DNA of 64,000 nt from Coffea arabica (GCF_036785885.1 NC_092320.1:13889557-13953556), one strand, 5' to 3'. Numbered from the stretch's first letter, positions 20,537 to 32,536 are shown. Numbers and translations are program-made. The notes: generated from the sequence alone by a model not told the origin.

Positions 20537-21985
20537 GGGATAATTTCAGAAACCTCCCTTGAGGTTTCTGACACTTTCACTGGCACCTCCTAAGGTTCTC
20601 AAAATTTCACTGACCTCCCTTGCTTTTGAGTTTTTGGTAACAATGCAGTCCAAATCTGATTACAATATTATTTTCATGTGTGAGAAGGAATTTTTATTCC
20701 ATGGAAGCCCCTTTGCTCCTTGTATTAGTAGAAGATTGAAAGAATAATAAATTATTAGAATGATTACTAAAGTTGAGGGGATGTAAGTACAATACAAAAA
20801 ATTGTAAACACTAGATGTGCCAGGGAAAATGCTGGTTTTCATAAATCTTAAGTCAACTAGTATGTTATCTATTTAACATAACTTAAGTAACTAATTAAAC
20901 TAATTAAATTACCTGCGAGTATTACTTTCACATAATTAATTTATGTTAAATACAGAATCTACTAGTTTCCCTTTTGTAAAAATATGAGTGTAATACTTTT
21001 TGAATTTTATTTACAACCATTTGTATATTTAATATAAATTAAATGATTCAGAGTAAAATGCCTATAAATAGCTAATACTTTATTCATATAATAGAAGAAA
21101 CTCGTAAAGAGCTAGTAAAAAGTGGGTAATTTATTTTTTTTACTTTCACGTATTTAATTTATGTCAAATACAGAACCTAGTAGTTTCCCTTTCGTAATAA
21201 TATTAGTGTAACAATTTTTGAATTTCACTTATAAACATTTATGTATTTAATATAAATTAAATGATGCAAATTAAATTGCTCATAAATAGCTAGTACTTTA
21301 TCCATACAATGGAAGAAACTCGTAAAGAACTTGTATGTTTAGGAAATTTTTTTTTACTTTCAAATACTTAATTTATATTAAATACAAAACATGCTACTTT
21401 TCCTTTCGTAAAAATACTTGTGTAACGGCTTTTGAATTTATTTGCAAATATTTATGAACTTAAGATAAATTAAATGATTCAGAATAAAATGCCCATAAAA
21501 CCTGGTACTTGGTTCATGTAATAGAGAAAAGCCATAAAGAGTTGGTACTTTATAGGATATTTCTTTTTTAAAAAATATTTAATTTATGTTAAATAGATAG
21601 CCTACTAATTTTTTTTTCCGTAAGAAGTTACTGTAATATTTTTAAAATTTTACTTAAAAACATTTATATATTCACAGCAGGCACAAAAATGGCGCCTTAC
21701 TCCCTAATCCAGCTTAATTCATGTATTAGCCATCAAGTTTTTGTTATTGTTGTTAAGTTTGATTAATCACTTTAGATGCTTTTTTCTCCAACTAAACGGT
21801 AGTAATACACTTCATCTTCAGTAATAAAACCCAACTTCATAGGATATATTTGTAATTTTGGCCTTCATGATGTCAGCAAAGGGGCCCAATTTTCTATCAA
21901 GGGAGGTCAGTGAAATTTTGAGAACCTCAAGGGGTGCCAGTGAAAGTGTCAGAAATTTCAGGGGAGGTTTCTGAAATTATCCCTA
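20537..21985. mobile_element. TIR element with ~100-bp inverted ends, inserted in a TAA microsatellite
   Basis: The left end GGGATAATTTCAGAAACC ... 'ttctgacactttcactggca' (20537-20632) is matched in reverse complement at 21890-21985. Both flanks are TAA repeats, so the target duplication cannot be fixed but is compatible with 'taataataa'. No transposase frame is present, so it is non-autonomous. The interior carries tandem ~215-bp units (see next entry). Confidence 0.75.
20921..21660 (+). repeat. Tandem ~211-218-bp repeat, about 3.5 units
   Basis: Unit landmarks 'tactttca...taatttatgttaaatac' occur near 20923, 21141 and 21355, with 'ttaatttat' again at 21579. Each is followed by 'tagtttcccttt', 'ataaattaaatgat' and 'gaagaaactcgtaaagag' in order. 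Units have diverged by substitutions and small indels. Confidence 0.75.
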
Positions 21986-22209
21986 ATAATAATAATCAAG
22001 TTGAAGTGCAACCGCCAGTGATTAAGGGAAGGCTCTCAAGGCTTTTCCCTTTGTCAGATAAGTTGGAACTCTAGTCCTTTTGGACACGTTTGCAAGGCAC
22101 TCGTGTGTAACCAAAAGGAGAAAGCACTCCCTGCGGGACACACCTAAAAAAAAAAAAAAAAAAAGGAGAAAGCACTCACTTGCACCTGTACGTAACCAAT
22201 AGAAAAAGA

Positions 22210-22243
22210 CTAGGAGGGATAAACCGCGCTTCGCGCGGTGGAG
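22210..22243 (-). other. Helitron 3' terminal hairpin and CTAG
   Basis: Minus strand: 6-bp stem CCGCGC/GCGCGG with GAA loop, then TTTATCCCTC, CTAG and T. The spacing and the A|T insertion context match plant Helitrons. Confidence 0.7.
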
Positions 22244-24002
22244 TACAAAACATGAATGCTCATAGAAGCATTACAATTATGTAAATAGTAGTTGGAATTG
22301 CTAATAAGTAATTTCAGATAGAAATTAATATTGGAGTTATATGTATCGATTAACAACAGAAAATTGTGGGATAAATGTAACAAGATAATCCAATAACCGA
22401 AGTATTTATTGTTTTAGAAAAAGAAATGTCGTTACACATATAATAAGAGGATTTAAAATTTACAAAAATACTAATATATTAGATGTTAAATGTATGATGC
22501 CATGGATACATGATTTCTTTTCGATCCCATGACCTTACTTACTCTAGTTCCTTAAGTTTAATGCATAAACGACGTATTAGCATAGTGGGAAAAAAAAGGA
22601 GATGCCCAATTTAATAAAATGATTTGTACATATTCAAAATGGATCCATTTAATGGAATTGTTTGCGTCCGATGGAATTTAGTTACAGATAAACCAAAAAG
22701 AAACCTCTAACAAAGAGAGTCTAATAAATTCAATAACGAATTGTCCTAAACTAATTACATTGATAAATAAGAAAGCATGCAGCATGGAGCTTGAAATGCA
22801 CAATGCATCTTTCCCCTATCCAAAAGCAATTTTGTTTCTGCTACTGCCCATGGCAAGATTTGCTAAGTTTTCCCGCAACAACCTAATCATGAAATTATAA
22901 CGATAAAATCTTAGTATATATTCCATTGCAATTAGCAATGGACCTCGGCACCAATACGTAGAAACTGGAAATGGGTCAGGAGACATTGATTGATCCCAAA
23001 ACAAACAAGATAAACTCGACAACTTTAAAATTTGTAATATTTATACAAAATCTAAACCCACATTTTCCCCTCTCAAGAGAAGCATGATATATATTTTGTC
23101 TATTATTAAGTATCAAAGTAAAGAGATCTAAAGCATCTTATAAGTTGTAGAGTTAGAGCAACTTGCATGGTAACTCATAATTCCACCAAAGCAGATAAAT
23201 TGGCTACTCTGCTATTTCCAAAGAATTGAAGTTAAAAAGAATTCAGAATGCAATCTATTGCAGTATGGCCATCCATGTATATCATCCAAAGGAAGAAATT
23301 GGAAATATGCTAACTACCAAATGATCCTAATCTGAAAGATAAATTTGACAAGTTTTAACTCCAAAATATCCCAACATATTAAACTCATTCCGTTGTCGTA
23401 AAGTGAAACATCGAAATAGCAACTATATTATTATTTTTTTTTGAAGGAGCAAGGAAGGGGCAGAACACACAGTCTTTGGAATGATCCTACAATGCAAAAA
23501 CAAAGTGGAAACTTATTCATCATAGGGAGGACATCTTTCTATTATGTTAAAACAATACCCGATTCCAAAAGTCAGAGGCATTGAAATGTAAGCTAGATTG
23601 CATAGTTGCTTTTATCCTCGAAGAAGCTTGAGATATTCTCATCTAAGAATGTGTTTTATAGATCTAAAATTTAAAATCTTTTGTGTCTGAAAAATTTAAG
23701 GTTTGATAGCTCAATTCTTCATTTAGCATATGATAAGTATTAAGAAACTATAAAATCATGAAGGAATATTTCTGTACCTGTAAAGGCAAAACCAAGGTTT
23801 GTATAGAAGCCTTTATAGGGAAATTTTCCATGCCATAATAAGCGAAACTTAATATTTGACACTTAATAATTGCTAAGATTTTTCAGACTTTGGAAACACA
23901 GAACAAATGCAACTGATCATAAAGAAGTCCTATAATTCTAATCTTCAATTGGGAAAGAAAAGGAAAAACACAAAAGAGAAGGAACTGTATCGAGTCCTAT
24001 AC

Positions 24003-24194
24003 CTCAAGATGAGTGTATGTTAATCCAAACCAATTCTTGCTTATGTGAAACCGCTGCTTTCTTAACTGCAAAAAGAACTGCTCAATGCTGTATCCAATGC
24101 TCCCCAACTGATTATATCCTCTGGAAGGCCCACTGTAGGCTTCAAAATCGAATTTAGTAAAATCACCTGTCGGGATTGCGGCATTAAGTTTCTG
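24003..24194 (-). pseudogene. Unidentified spliced exon inside the Helitron-like segment
   Basis: The minus strand shows acceptor 'ttctgctcag-type cag' near 24194 and donor gtatag at about 24002. Between them is KLNAAIPTGDFTKFDFEAYS ... IGYSIEQFFLQLRKQRFHIS then KNWFGLTYTHLE, with no stop. It reads like a conserved protein exon, but I do not recognise the family. No neighbouring exon was found, which fits a captured fragment. Confidence 0.4.
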
Positions 24195-24739
24195 CTCAGA
24201 AAAAAGATTCATGTAAATCAGTCGAAAATAGATGTATAACAAAGTTTCATGTATTCATGTTAAAAGCAAGAAATGGAAGTTATGAGCCAATTCCATAAGC
24301 CAGTCTAAGTGAATTGCTTGGGGATGGTAACATCTCCCATGGACATGGAACTACTAATATTGCCTGATGGCAAAATGCACTACTCCAATTACATCAAACA
24401 GATCCAATAGTGAGACAAAGTAATAAGGTTAACAGAAACCAATAGTGATACAAAGTAATTTAAAAGCTTCCATTTCAGTGAAGGTTTTCAAGAACAAGAC
24501 AAAGCTTTTCTTTTGCTATATAGTCTAGAAATTGCAAATGCTAATTAATTAGAATGGAAATATTCAAATCAAGAATAATTACAGCAGCTCTTAGTTAAAG
24601 CCCCAATTAGATAGAGAAAAGTCATTTCAGTGGTATATTTGCACTCTAAAACGATGTCAATATGATTCTTTAGACATTTGCAGATGTTTAGTGCACTTGA
24701 AACAATAATTCAAAATCAACATCTGGCATTGCAGCATAA

Positions 24740-24897
24740 GAAACACATAAGATGTCCAACCTTTGGAAGTCCTCCAATCCTAAATGCAATATCCAAAGCA
24801 AATGAACCTGTGGACACAACTGGAACTTGTTTGACAGGGATGGAGCAGCCAAGCTACATGATAGAACCTTTTCCAAATGATGCAGTGGTATGATACA
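24740..24897 (-). pseudogene. Captured fragment of organellar RecA gene
   Basis: The minus strand reads TASFGKGSIM, stop, LGCSIPVKQVPVVSTGSFAL then DIAFRIGGLPKV. This is the segment just ahead of the Walker A motif in bacterial-type RecA, as in plant mitochondrial or plastid RecA (FGKGSIM, VPVVSTGSFALD, GGLPKG). The Trp after SIM is TAG and the match ends at GGLPK. The Walker A motif and the rest of RecA are absent nearby. A fragment of an organelle recombination gene, not functional. Confidence 0.75.
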
Positions 24898-26941
24898 TTG
24901 CCTACTTGAGTGCCAAATTTTCTTTGACATCTGACTTGGATTTTCTTCTACCTTCCATACAAAAAATGACTTATGTTCATAATGAACTAATGAAGCACAA
25001 AAAAATTGATATGTTCTACTGCAGAAAGAGATAAAGTAGGTACTCTCAAGCAGAAATAACACAATCCCAGTCAAATGTGAAAAATATCAAGCTCAACAAA
25101 TTTCAGCAAAAGAACTACACTGAAAAGAACTCATCTTATTCAAAGAATCACATGGGGGAAAAGGGTCAAGTGATTGTTACGTTAAGGATGATGCACTTAA
25201 TGTTAAAATACTCCAGGAGGGAGGTATTTTTACCAAAATATGGCAATAAACTTGCATACTTGAGTGCTTTATAATTTTTAGTGAACAGAAAACCCCAAAA
25301 TATGGGAGAAAACATGCAACCGTCACATTAAATAAACACGATGTTTGAAGTATTCAAACACTAAGCAAATATATGTATTAGTTTTAACTGGTCCTGGCAA
25401 GGGGCTAAAGCCTAAAAAGATAGGCTTCATATGCAAAAGTTATTTTACTTTATCTATTTTTGAACCCATCAAAATGATCACCTATATAAAAAGGTATGAA
25501 GACCAAATGCAGTCCAGTTCAGTAGGAAAATAAACTTCGGGCGCTTTTTGGAGGAAAAGTAGGAGAGCATAGTGGATGCCCCTAACAAGCCTTTCCTATA
25601 GGTCTACATCAACAAACAACAAATTCATGTCATGACTCATGAAGAAAGTGAGAAAAAAAAAAGAAAAGCAATACTAATTGACAAACGATGTCAGAAAACA
25701 TGTCAAACAAAAGACTTTTTCTTTAAACGGTTTGCAAGTTCAACAATTTTTAAAAAGAGGAACAACTTCTGCAAGCTAACAAAGTACAACATTTGACTTT
25801 CCTAGTTGATAGGAAATTATAGTATAATAATTTATTCGCAGCTTCCAACTGCTAATAACAATTATAAACACTATATTACACCTATAATTTCAAAAAAATA
25901 GTACAAACAAGACACAAGTACCGTAAAAACGTTGAAACTCAACAAAGCTGTGAAAAACATATATGAGAAAAAGCTGAATTTTTTTCCTAAAAAATGCTTC
26001 AAATTTCTACAACGGGCTATTACCTATCATTAATCCTAACCAAAGTGTTCTCCAAAAATACAAAGAAAGTAAGAACAAAATCTTCCCTATTTTAAGTGGC
26101 CTTCCTTGTATTTCTGGTTTGGTAGGGAAATTACCTAAGAGGGAGGTTGCAGAAACAGAGCGCATCCGAGAGAAGAAGCATTTCGGAGAAGCCTCGCCAT
26201 CATATTCAAAGGCTTCCACCAAACCCAAAAATGTCATTGGCCAAAAAGAAAATAAAAAAATGAAGTACAGGAAAAAATAAATAAATCATAGAAATTAAGC
26301 ACTTTACATTGGAAATTTTCTGTTTGCCTCCTATTGTTCAGTTTGCTGCATAGAAATAAATCTTTCAAAGGCTCTTTAGAAATGCATCAATACTTTTACA
26401 CGTCCCAATTCAGGACTTCTATGCACTTTAAAAAGGAAAAAAAAAAGATACACGTATAGGAAAATAAACAGAGGGGGCAAAGGGAGATCTTGTAGACTTT
26501 TATTTTTTTTACAGATGAAGAACAACCATATAAAAAAAAGTCACTCGATTTGAAAAGGGTAAGAAAAATCAGGAACAACAATATAAAAAAATAATCTGAT
26601 TTGAACGGAGGATGAAGGGTAGCAAAGGAGAATAAATTTGGTAAAAAGAAAGAAAAGTCCTAAACCTTGAGCTGGAAATGATGCTGGCCACACGCTCTGG
26701 GGGATTCTAGTAATCAGTTGGGGGAATTTGTATGGACGGATGGATGGGTGGAGCTATAAACTGTAAAGGGCCTCAATGGTGTGTTAGTGTAAAAGCACTA
26801 TGGTTCATGCGTCCACACATCATATTAACAGTCAACAGACACTTGAAAGTAGCTATGCATTTAACTTCAAAGGTGACCTCTACATGATGAGATTGACCCA
26901 AGAATGTATAGCAGTGAAAAGTCACATTAAGGGCACCCAAC

Positions 26942-28010
26942 CTTCTTTCTCAACCTTTGCTTGGAAGACATTAAATATATCAAGCAAACAATGAGCATCA
27001 GCAGCTGCATACGCCTTTTGCTCCTCACTAAGAGGACGGTGCAACCAATCACTGCATTGAAGTTCCTAAAGCATATGCATCTCACCATGTAAATTATCGA
27101 AAATGCAATCAAACACAATAATAAAACTTGAGAATGGAGCTAATGGCAAAGCCGTTGGTAAAGTAAGAACCTTTGAAAGTGAAACACCCAACATTTCTTG
27201 GCAAATGGTTGCCAAGCTCTTGATTTGTCTTGGTACCTTTCTTCCTGAAGATTGCTTATGTTGTAGATAGCTGTACACACTTGTAATATCTAGAAAAGGC
27301 TCCACCTATTCTGACCAATTATCAGTGAAATGGTATCACAAATTATATCAACAAAAAAGGGTAACTGCAAGTCTGCAACATCGTTAATCTAACCTATTTC
27401 ATCCTCTGAACTATGTTCTCTACCAAGAAAACAAGTAAAAGCCACGTACAATCCAGAAAAATAACAACATTGTCAGCAAAAAAAAAAATCGCTATTTAGG
27501 AGGAGCAATATTGGTCCAAATAACGCACATGAGAAAAATTCCACCCTTTTAAAAAGCATGTATTACCTTCATCAGCCAAAAATTGAAAAAATAAACGCAT
27601 TACCTTGACCAACCAAAAACTCAAACATAAAAAAGGTGAAAAGTATAAACAGAATTTGGAGGGGAAAAAGAATGAGTACAATGAAAATCGGACTCACCCT
27701 ATCGAAACCAGGATCGCAGCCTTGAGAACAGAAAGTGGACGATAAATATACCAAATCTTGTTTGAACCTAAAATCTAATTTGAGATTATCATGGGATACA
27801 AACGCTTTGCGCAATAATTCGTAGATTGACGGAAGGGGAAGTAGGGATAGGTCGAGAAGGAAGACCGGCGACTCGTTGGAATCCGGGAATAGTCGGCATG
27901 CGATTTGGAGGATAGAGACCGTGGGAAAAGTGGATTGGTGGCTGCGGAGGGCTTCCATTCGGTGTCGATTCCAACGACAGTGGAGTGAGTCAGACTCCAA
28001 CACAAGTGAG
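26942..28010 (-). pseudogene. Partial 3'-5' exonuclease gene (DEDDy, mut-7/WRN-like), three exons, frameshifted
   Basis: Exon 1 (about 28010-27698) starts with STVVGIDTEWKPSAATN, holding the Asp-x-Glu of exonuclease motif I. It then continues in another frame with PTVSILQIACRLFPDSNESP ... FRFKQDLVYL (motif II region). Exon 2 (27305-27171) is VEPFLDITSVYSYLQHKQSS ... CQEMLGVSLSK. Exon 3 (27065-26942) is ELQCSDWLHRPLSEEQKAYA then AADAHCLLDIFNVF, with the Tyr and Asp of motif III. Junctions are GT-AG and phases agree. The frame breaks within exon 1 near 27930. The N-terminus and anything after exon 3 are missing, so this is a gene piece. In related plant proteins the domain is an RNA/DNA 3'-5' exonuclease. 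Probably captured by the Helitron-like element. Confidence 0.75.
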
Positions 28011-28327
28011 TGAACTCGGCGGCGAAGAGGTTTTGGAAAGGAAAGCCAGGAGAGAATATGTGTTTTGTGTAGTTAACCCTAAGCCGACAACCCGCGCATC
28101 GCGCGAAAAAAAAAAACTAAAGGCATGCTTATAGCACGTGACAACGACGACGAAAAAGCAAATGAACAGTAACACCCTTTGGCTCTTAGAGTGTTATGTT
28201 AATATTATGAGTCACAAACGCGCTACGCGCGATGGAAATCGAAAATGCCCTGGCCAGTTTTATATTGACCAAACAGCATAATATATGAGGTATTAAAAAT
28301 AGTAATTTATCTAGAAATCATTTAATT

Positions 28328-28503
28328 GGTTTGTTTGGATAGGGTATTATTTGAAATATTATTTGGAATAATTACTGTAGCACTTTTTGTGATGTGATGT
28401 ATGTGAGATAAAAAGGTGGTTGGGAATATAAAAAGGTGGGTTGGAAAATGTGTTTATGATATAAGCGAAATATTATTTGGGATAAGTTTTGTATCCAAAC
28501 ACT
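28328..28503. mobile_element. hAT-like MITE, GTTTGTTTGGAT ends
   Basis: 'ggtttgtttggatag' at the left and 'tgtatccaaacactc' at the right. Internal 'ataattactgtagcacttttt' and 'gagataaaaaggtgg' are shared with 19682-19995. About 176 bp. Confidence 0.65.
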
Positions 28504-30079
28504 CTCATATTATTTGGCTGTAGTTTAACACATAAACCACTAATTGCAAGTCAAGATTTTGGCTGTTACAAATGATCACCCACAAAACAGATTAACATAG
28601 AATGCAAAAAAAAAATGTACATAAATACTTATAATAAATTAAGCCACGTACAAACTAAAATGGCATTTGAGTCATATTAATCAACAACCTAACTACTACA
28701 AAATATTTGTGGTTGAATTCTTTGTAAGAATGATATCTACACATTAACTAAAAACATATACTAAACTGTTCTCTAGAAAAAGACTAAACAGATTAAAAAA
28801 TTACAATAATCAATTTAACATTGAGTCGCACTCCTAATCAGACTACATGAATGCCTAACACAGCACAACAGATTCCTCCTTCTTAGCTGCTCTACGACAT
28901 GATCCTGCACTTCAACATTCTGAAGCAAAAAATCACAAGGATAATCATAAACAGCATAAGAATAAATAGCCAATATACCCCACAATGTAAATTAGTCTCT
29001 CGACTCCGTTGCAAAAGATCAGCCCCACAATGTAAGGTATGCATAAGACCATGACAACCATTAAGAACGTCATTTTTAACGATCCAAATTCTATTCCTTC
29101 AATAGAAAAATAGACACACAAAGAATTTCAGTTTCATACAAAATCAATAGACAACAAACACAAAATTTCCTCCATATGTCACAATGTCAAATACCAAAAG
29201 CAATTCAACTCAAATATCTGAGGTACAAACTCAAACAAAATTCAAAACTACATTGAAAAATGGATTCTTATCAACAAGAACTTATTTTATTGAAAATCTG
29301 GTTTTTTTCTCAAGGACGAAGTTCAAACATACTCAAAACATTGACCGTGATTTTAGAAAAAATTTCATTATTTATAGCCATATGAAAACACAACCATTAA
29401 CCTTTGACAGTTAACTTTCTTTGAATCTAGGGAAAAAATTGCATTTTTGTTGGCAATATATATATTCTATCAGTTTCCACAAGATCAACCAAATTAAACT
29501 AAAATTCATGAGAAAACAGAAGATTTGAGGCTGTCAGCAGGTGCAACTTCACTAGTAATAATTGCAACACACCAAACATCTAAAACAAAGCAAAAAAATA
29601 GACATTAGAAATGACTCAGCATGCAGCCAACACAAAACTGACTGTAATTTCTCTCTTGCGATCAGTCCATTATATATAAAAAGAACAAAAGTAAGTCGAA
29701 CTTTTTGGCATTCCATTTGGAATGACTCAACAAGCAACCAAAACAAAGAAAACTGACTGTAATTTTAATCTTGCGATTGGTCCATAATATATAAAAAAGA
29801 ACAAAAGTCATTAACTTTTTGGCATTCCATTCACATTTCATGGTGGAAACTAACCTCAGCAATCATGAGTAACTACTCTCTGGCAGTTTGGCAGAGTGAT
29901 TGCCTACAAATATACATCATAAGAGTAATGAATATGATGGGGAAAAAATCTGTACACAAATCATAGCATGTACTACAATATTTTCCACTCCCTAATGAGA
30001 CCAGTAGTTGTATATTGATATAATACCCTCCTATAACAGTTCTATCATGACGTTCAAGCTACATTATAGAAGAAAAGTG
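28504..30079. other. Intergenic, no supported gene
   Basis: AT-rich sequence without recognisable protein. It contains a tandem ~115-bp duplication (29615-29835). The boundary with the Gypsy remnant is near 30080. Confidence 0.45.
29615..29835 (+). repeat. Tandem duplication of ~115 bp
   Basis: The block 'aactgactgtaattt...cttgcgat.ggtcca.tatatataaaaagaacaaaagt...aactttttggcattccatt' occurs twice, starting near 29634 and 29750, with a few substitutions. Confidence 0.75.
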
Positions 30080-30583
30080 GACCAAGGAATCCGAAGTGAG
30101 GACCTAAATCGCATGAAGCGAGAAACTCAAGCTGCTCGTACTGGGCAAGAGTCCCGGAGGAAAAAAGACACCGGCCGGGTCGAACAGGGCCCCAGTGGCT
30201 CGTCGAATCAATTTCGAAATCGCCGGAGTGTCTTCAATCGGATCGTGAAAGGCAGGTCGTCCACCTCGGACGCCGAACTGACACCACTCAACTCTAGCCG
30301 ATCTCATGTTTTGGCTGTGATGAGGCAGAATCACCTCGGCCGAGCCCCTCCTGAAATTCCGGGGAGGAGGGATAAGAGGAACTTCAGCCTCTATTGTGCC
30401 TACCACCGAGATGTTGGGTACGAGACCGAGGATTGCAACGATCTGAAACGAGAGATCGAGAACCTGATCCGGCAAGGATACCTGAAGCAATTCGTTCGCA
30501 AACACGGAGGACTCAACCAAAGTGTTTTCCACCGGGATAACCGGGGCCCCCGCCGAGAAGACAGGCGGGACACGAAAAATTAA
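30080..30583 (+). pseudogene. gag: Gypsy gag C-terminal part
   Basis: The frame reads EDLNRMKRETQAARTGQESR and later FSLYCAYHRDVGYETEDCND then LKREIENLIRQGYLKQFVRK. The C-x2-H-x4-G-x4-C-like knuckle followed by LKREIE-LI--GYL is typical of Tat gag proteins. The N-terminal capsid part is gone, and the frame stops at 30581-30583 before the protease. Confidence 0.8.
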
Positions 30584-30639
30584 TGCCGAGATCCCGAGGA
30601 CCATCGAGAGGACCAGCGGCCTTCGCGCGACGGATCACC

Positions 30640-31018
30640 GGGTTACGGCCCCAATATCGCCGGGATGATCAACACAATCGCGGGTGGTCCGACAGGAGGA
30701 GACAGTCAGAACTCCCGGAAGCGGACCTACCGCCAAACCGGGATGGAGGTGGCCGAGCCGAGCTCTCGACTATCCGAGGTGATCACCTATGGTCCCAGGG
30801 ACCCTGTCCCCGCCGCCTCCAGCAATCACGAAACTCTCGTTATCGAGGTTCTCACCAATAACTACATAGTCAAAAAGGTCTATGTTGACCCCGGAAGCTC
30901 GGTGGATATCTTGTACTACCGAACTTTCGAAAGTATGAAACTGACCAGAGAGCAACTCACTCCTGTCAGAACTCCCATCGTCTGCTTCGGGGGACACGTA
31001 GTCCACCCGGAGAGTTAA
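30640..31018 (+). pseudogene. pol: Gypsy protease region
   Basis: Reads INTIAGGPTGGDSQNSRKRT ... HETLVIEVLTNNYIVKKVYV then DPGSSVDILYYRTFESMKL. The DxGSS-DIL motif is the aspartic protease site; it is DPG rather than the common DTG. The frame stops at 31016-31018, where the sequence jumps to the RT end. Confidence 0.75.
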
Positions 31019-31499
31019 ATCCCAAGAAGTGCGTCTTCGGTGTCACCTCAGGAAAATTCTTTGGGTATCTAGTTTTCCACCGGGGAATTGAGACCAACCC
31101 CGACAAGGTCAAGGCCATTCAGGACATGTCCCCACCTCGGAACCTCCGAGAAGTCCAGAGGCTAAACGGATTCTTGGCCGCACTGAACCGCTTCCTGTCT
31201 CAGTCCGCTGAGAAAGTTTTGCCCTTCTTTAAGGTGCTGAAAAAGGCTGACCAGTTTGCCTGGACTGAAAAGTGTCAGCCCGCTTTCGACAAAGTAAAGC
31301 AATATCTGCACCACCTGCCTACCCTCGCCTCACCCCGACTCGAAGAAAAACTGTACCTCTACCTCTCCACCGCCGACGAAGTTGTCAGTGCTGTACTCAT
31401 CCGAGATGAGGGCACCCAAGTACCGGTGTACTATGTTAGCTGAGCTCTCCGCGGGCCGGAGACTCGGTACACCCAAGTGGAGAAACTCGTGCTAGAGTC
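31019..31499 (+). pseudogene. pol: Gypsy RT C-terminus and start of RNase H
   Basis: KKCVFGVTSGKFFGYLVFHR then NPDKVKAIQDMSPPRNLREV ... LNGFLAALNRF is the RT connection region. YLYLSTADEVVSAVLIRDEG begins RNase H. The catalytic RT palm (the xxDD box) is absent, implying an internal deletion of roughly 1 kb or more at 31018/31019. A stop interrupts at about 31441 (TGA). Confidence 0.8.
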
Positions 31500-32536
31500 A
31501 ATGTTTTTAAAATCGGACCCATTAATTGAACCGGTGAAGTGAAAGGGTCGGACCGGTTCAACCTCGGTTCAATGAATTTTTTAAAAAATAATTTATATAA
31601 ATATATATATGCACAAACTAAGACATGTAATGGATAATTTAATACTTTATATGATGAAAAGTTTACTATTTTCGAATAACTTGAATTTTTAAAAATAATT
31701 TTTTTAAATTATAAGTTAAAAACAAATAAATTTTATCTCAATTTCAATTATATCTACCAAAAAAATCTTAAATCCAATCCAAAAATATCACAATATTTGA
31801 AATTATATAAAATTCACGTCTATGAGAATTTAGACATTGTGAACTTAAATTTTAATTTACGTTTTGAAATTTAGATATTGCAATTTAAAAAAGAAAGTTT
31901 GGAATTCGAAGGAAATCAAGAGAATCGAAAATAGAAATACAAATTTGATGAGAAATAAAAAATGAGATAAAAGTGAGTGGTTGTGGCATTAAATAAATTG
32001 GATTAAAGAAAAATAATTCTTTTTTAACTTTTTTTAATTTAATGGACAAAAATAAAATTAAAAGATGGAAGAAAACATCAATAAATTAAAAATAAAGAGG
32101 TTTAATTAAAAAATGAGTGGCAAAAGAAAAGATAAGAGAGAGAAAGAGAAAAAGTTAAAGATTAAAAAAAAAGAGTCATGAGAGAATGAGATTTTATAAG
32201 AAAAATGAAACAAAAGAAATATGAGTGTTTGTTTTATGTAAATAAGTTATAAAAAAAAACTAATAAGATGTGATGGTGCAACGGTTACTACATTGATCTT
32301 CTATTACAAAGGTCTTGAATTCAAATCTTGATAACTACATTTTGCAAAAAAAAAAAAAAAAATTTTGAAAACCAGAAATGACCGGTTCAAATCCGGTTCG
32401 GCGGTTTCGCGGTCCGACCGGTTTTTGATCGATTTCTTGGCAAAGTCAAACCTAGCATTGAACCGGACCGGTGCCATGGCCGGTTCGCGGTTCAACCGGT
32501 CGAACCGACCGGTCCGGTTCGATTTTCAAAACACTG
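31500..32536. mobile_element. Nested TIR element (Mutator-like?) inside the Gypsy RNase H
   Basis: About 1,037 bp, starting 'aatgtttttaaaatcgg' and ending 'cgattttcaaaacactg', imperfect inverted ends. Possible 9-bp target copies are gctagagtc (31491-31499) and gctaaggtt (32537-32545), differing by three transitions. Subterminal regions are dense in ACCGGTTC-type motifs. The interior is AT-rich with no transposase frame. The RNase H reading (VEKLVLES before, LVHAARRLKLYF after) resumes across it. Confidence 0.6.

Larger units (their letters stand above)
22210..28110 (-). mobile_element. Putative non-autonomous Helitron with captured gene pieces
   Basis: Reading the minus strand, the left end has hairpin CCGCGCGAAGCGCGG, ten bases, CTAG, then host T. 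This is the canonical Helitron 3' terminus. On the same strand upstream lie exons of a DEDDy exonuclease gene (26942-28010), one unidentified spliced exon (24003-24194) and a RecA piece (24740-24897). Several unrelated gene fragments in one orientation ending at a Helitron terminus fit gene capture. The 5' end was not found. CG-rich hairpins at 28095 and 28209 mark a probable right border, but neither shows a standard 5'-TC terminus. No Rep/helicase frame is present. Confidence 0.45.

Noticed and set aside
22816-23022. Minus-strand frame SMSPDPFPVSTYWCRGPLL
   Set aside because: It looks faintly protein-like but has no recognisable family or splice signals; not enough to list as a captured gene.
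24678-24893. Plus-strand frame with PTFGSPPILNAISKANEPVD
   Set aside because: It is the antisense of the RecA fragment, whose minus-strand reading matches a known family.
28095-28127. Helitron 3' end on the plus strand (hairpin then CTAA)
   Set aside because: The spacer is an A run and no 5' end pairs with it; kept only as a possible border.
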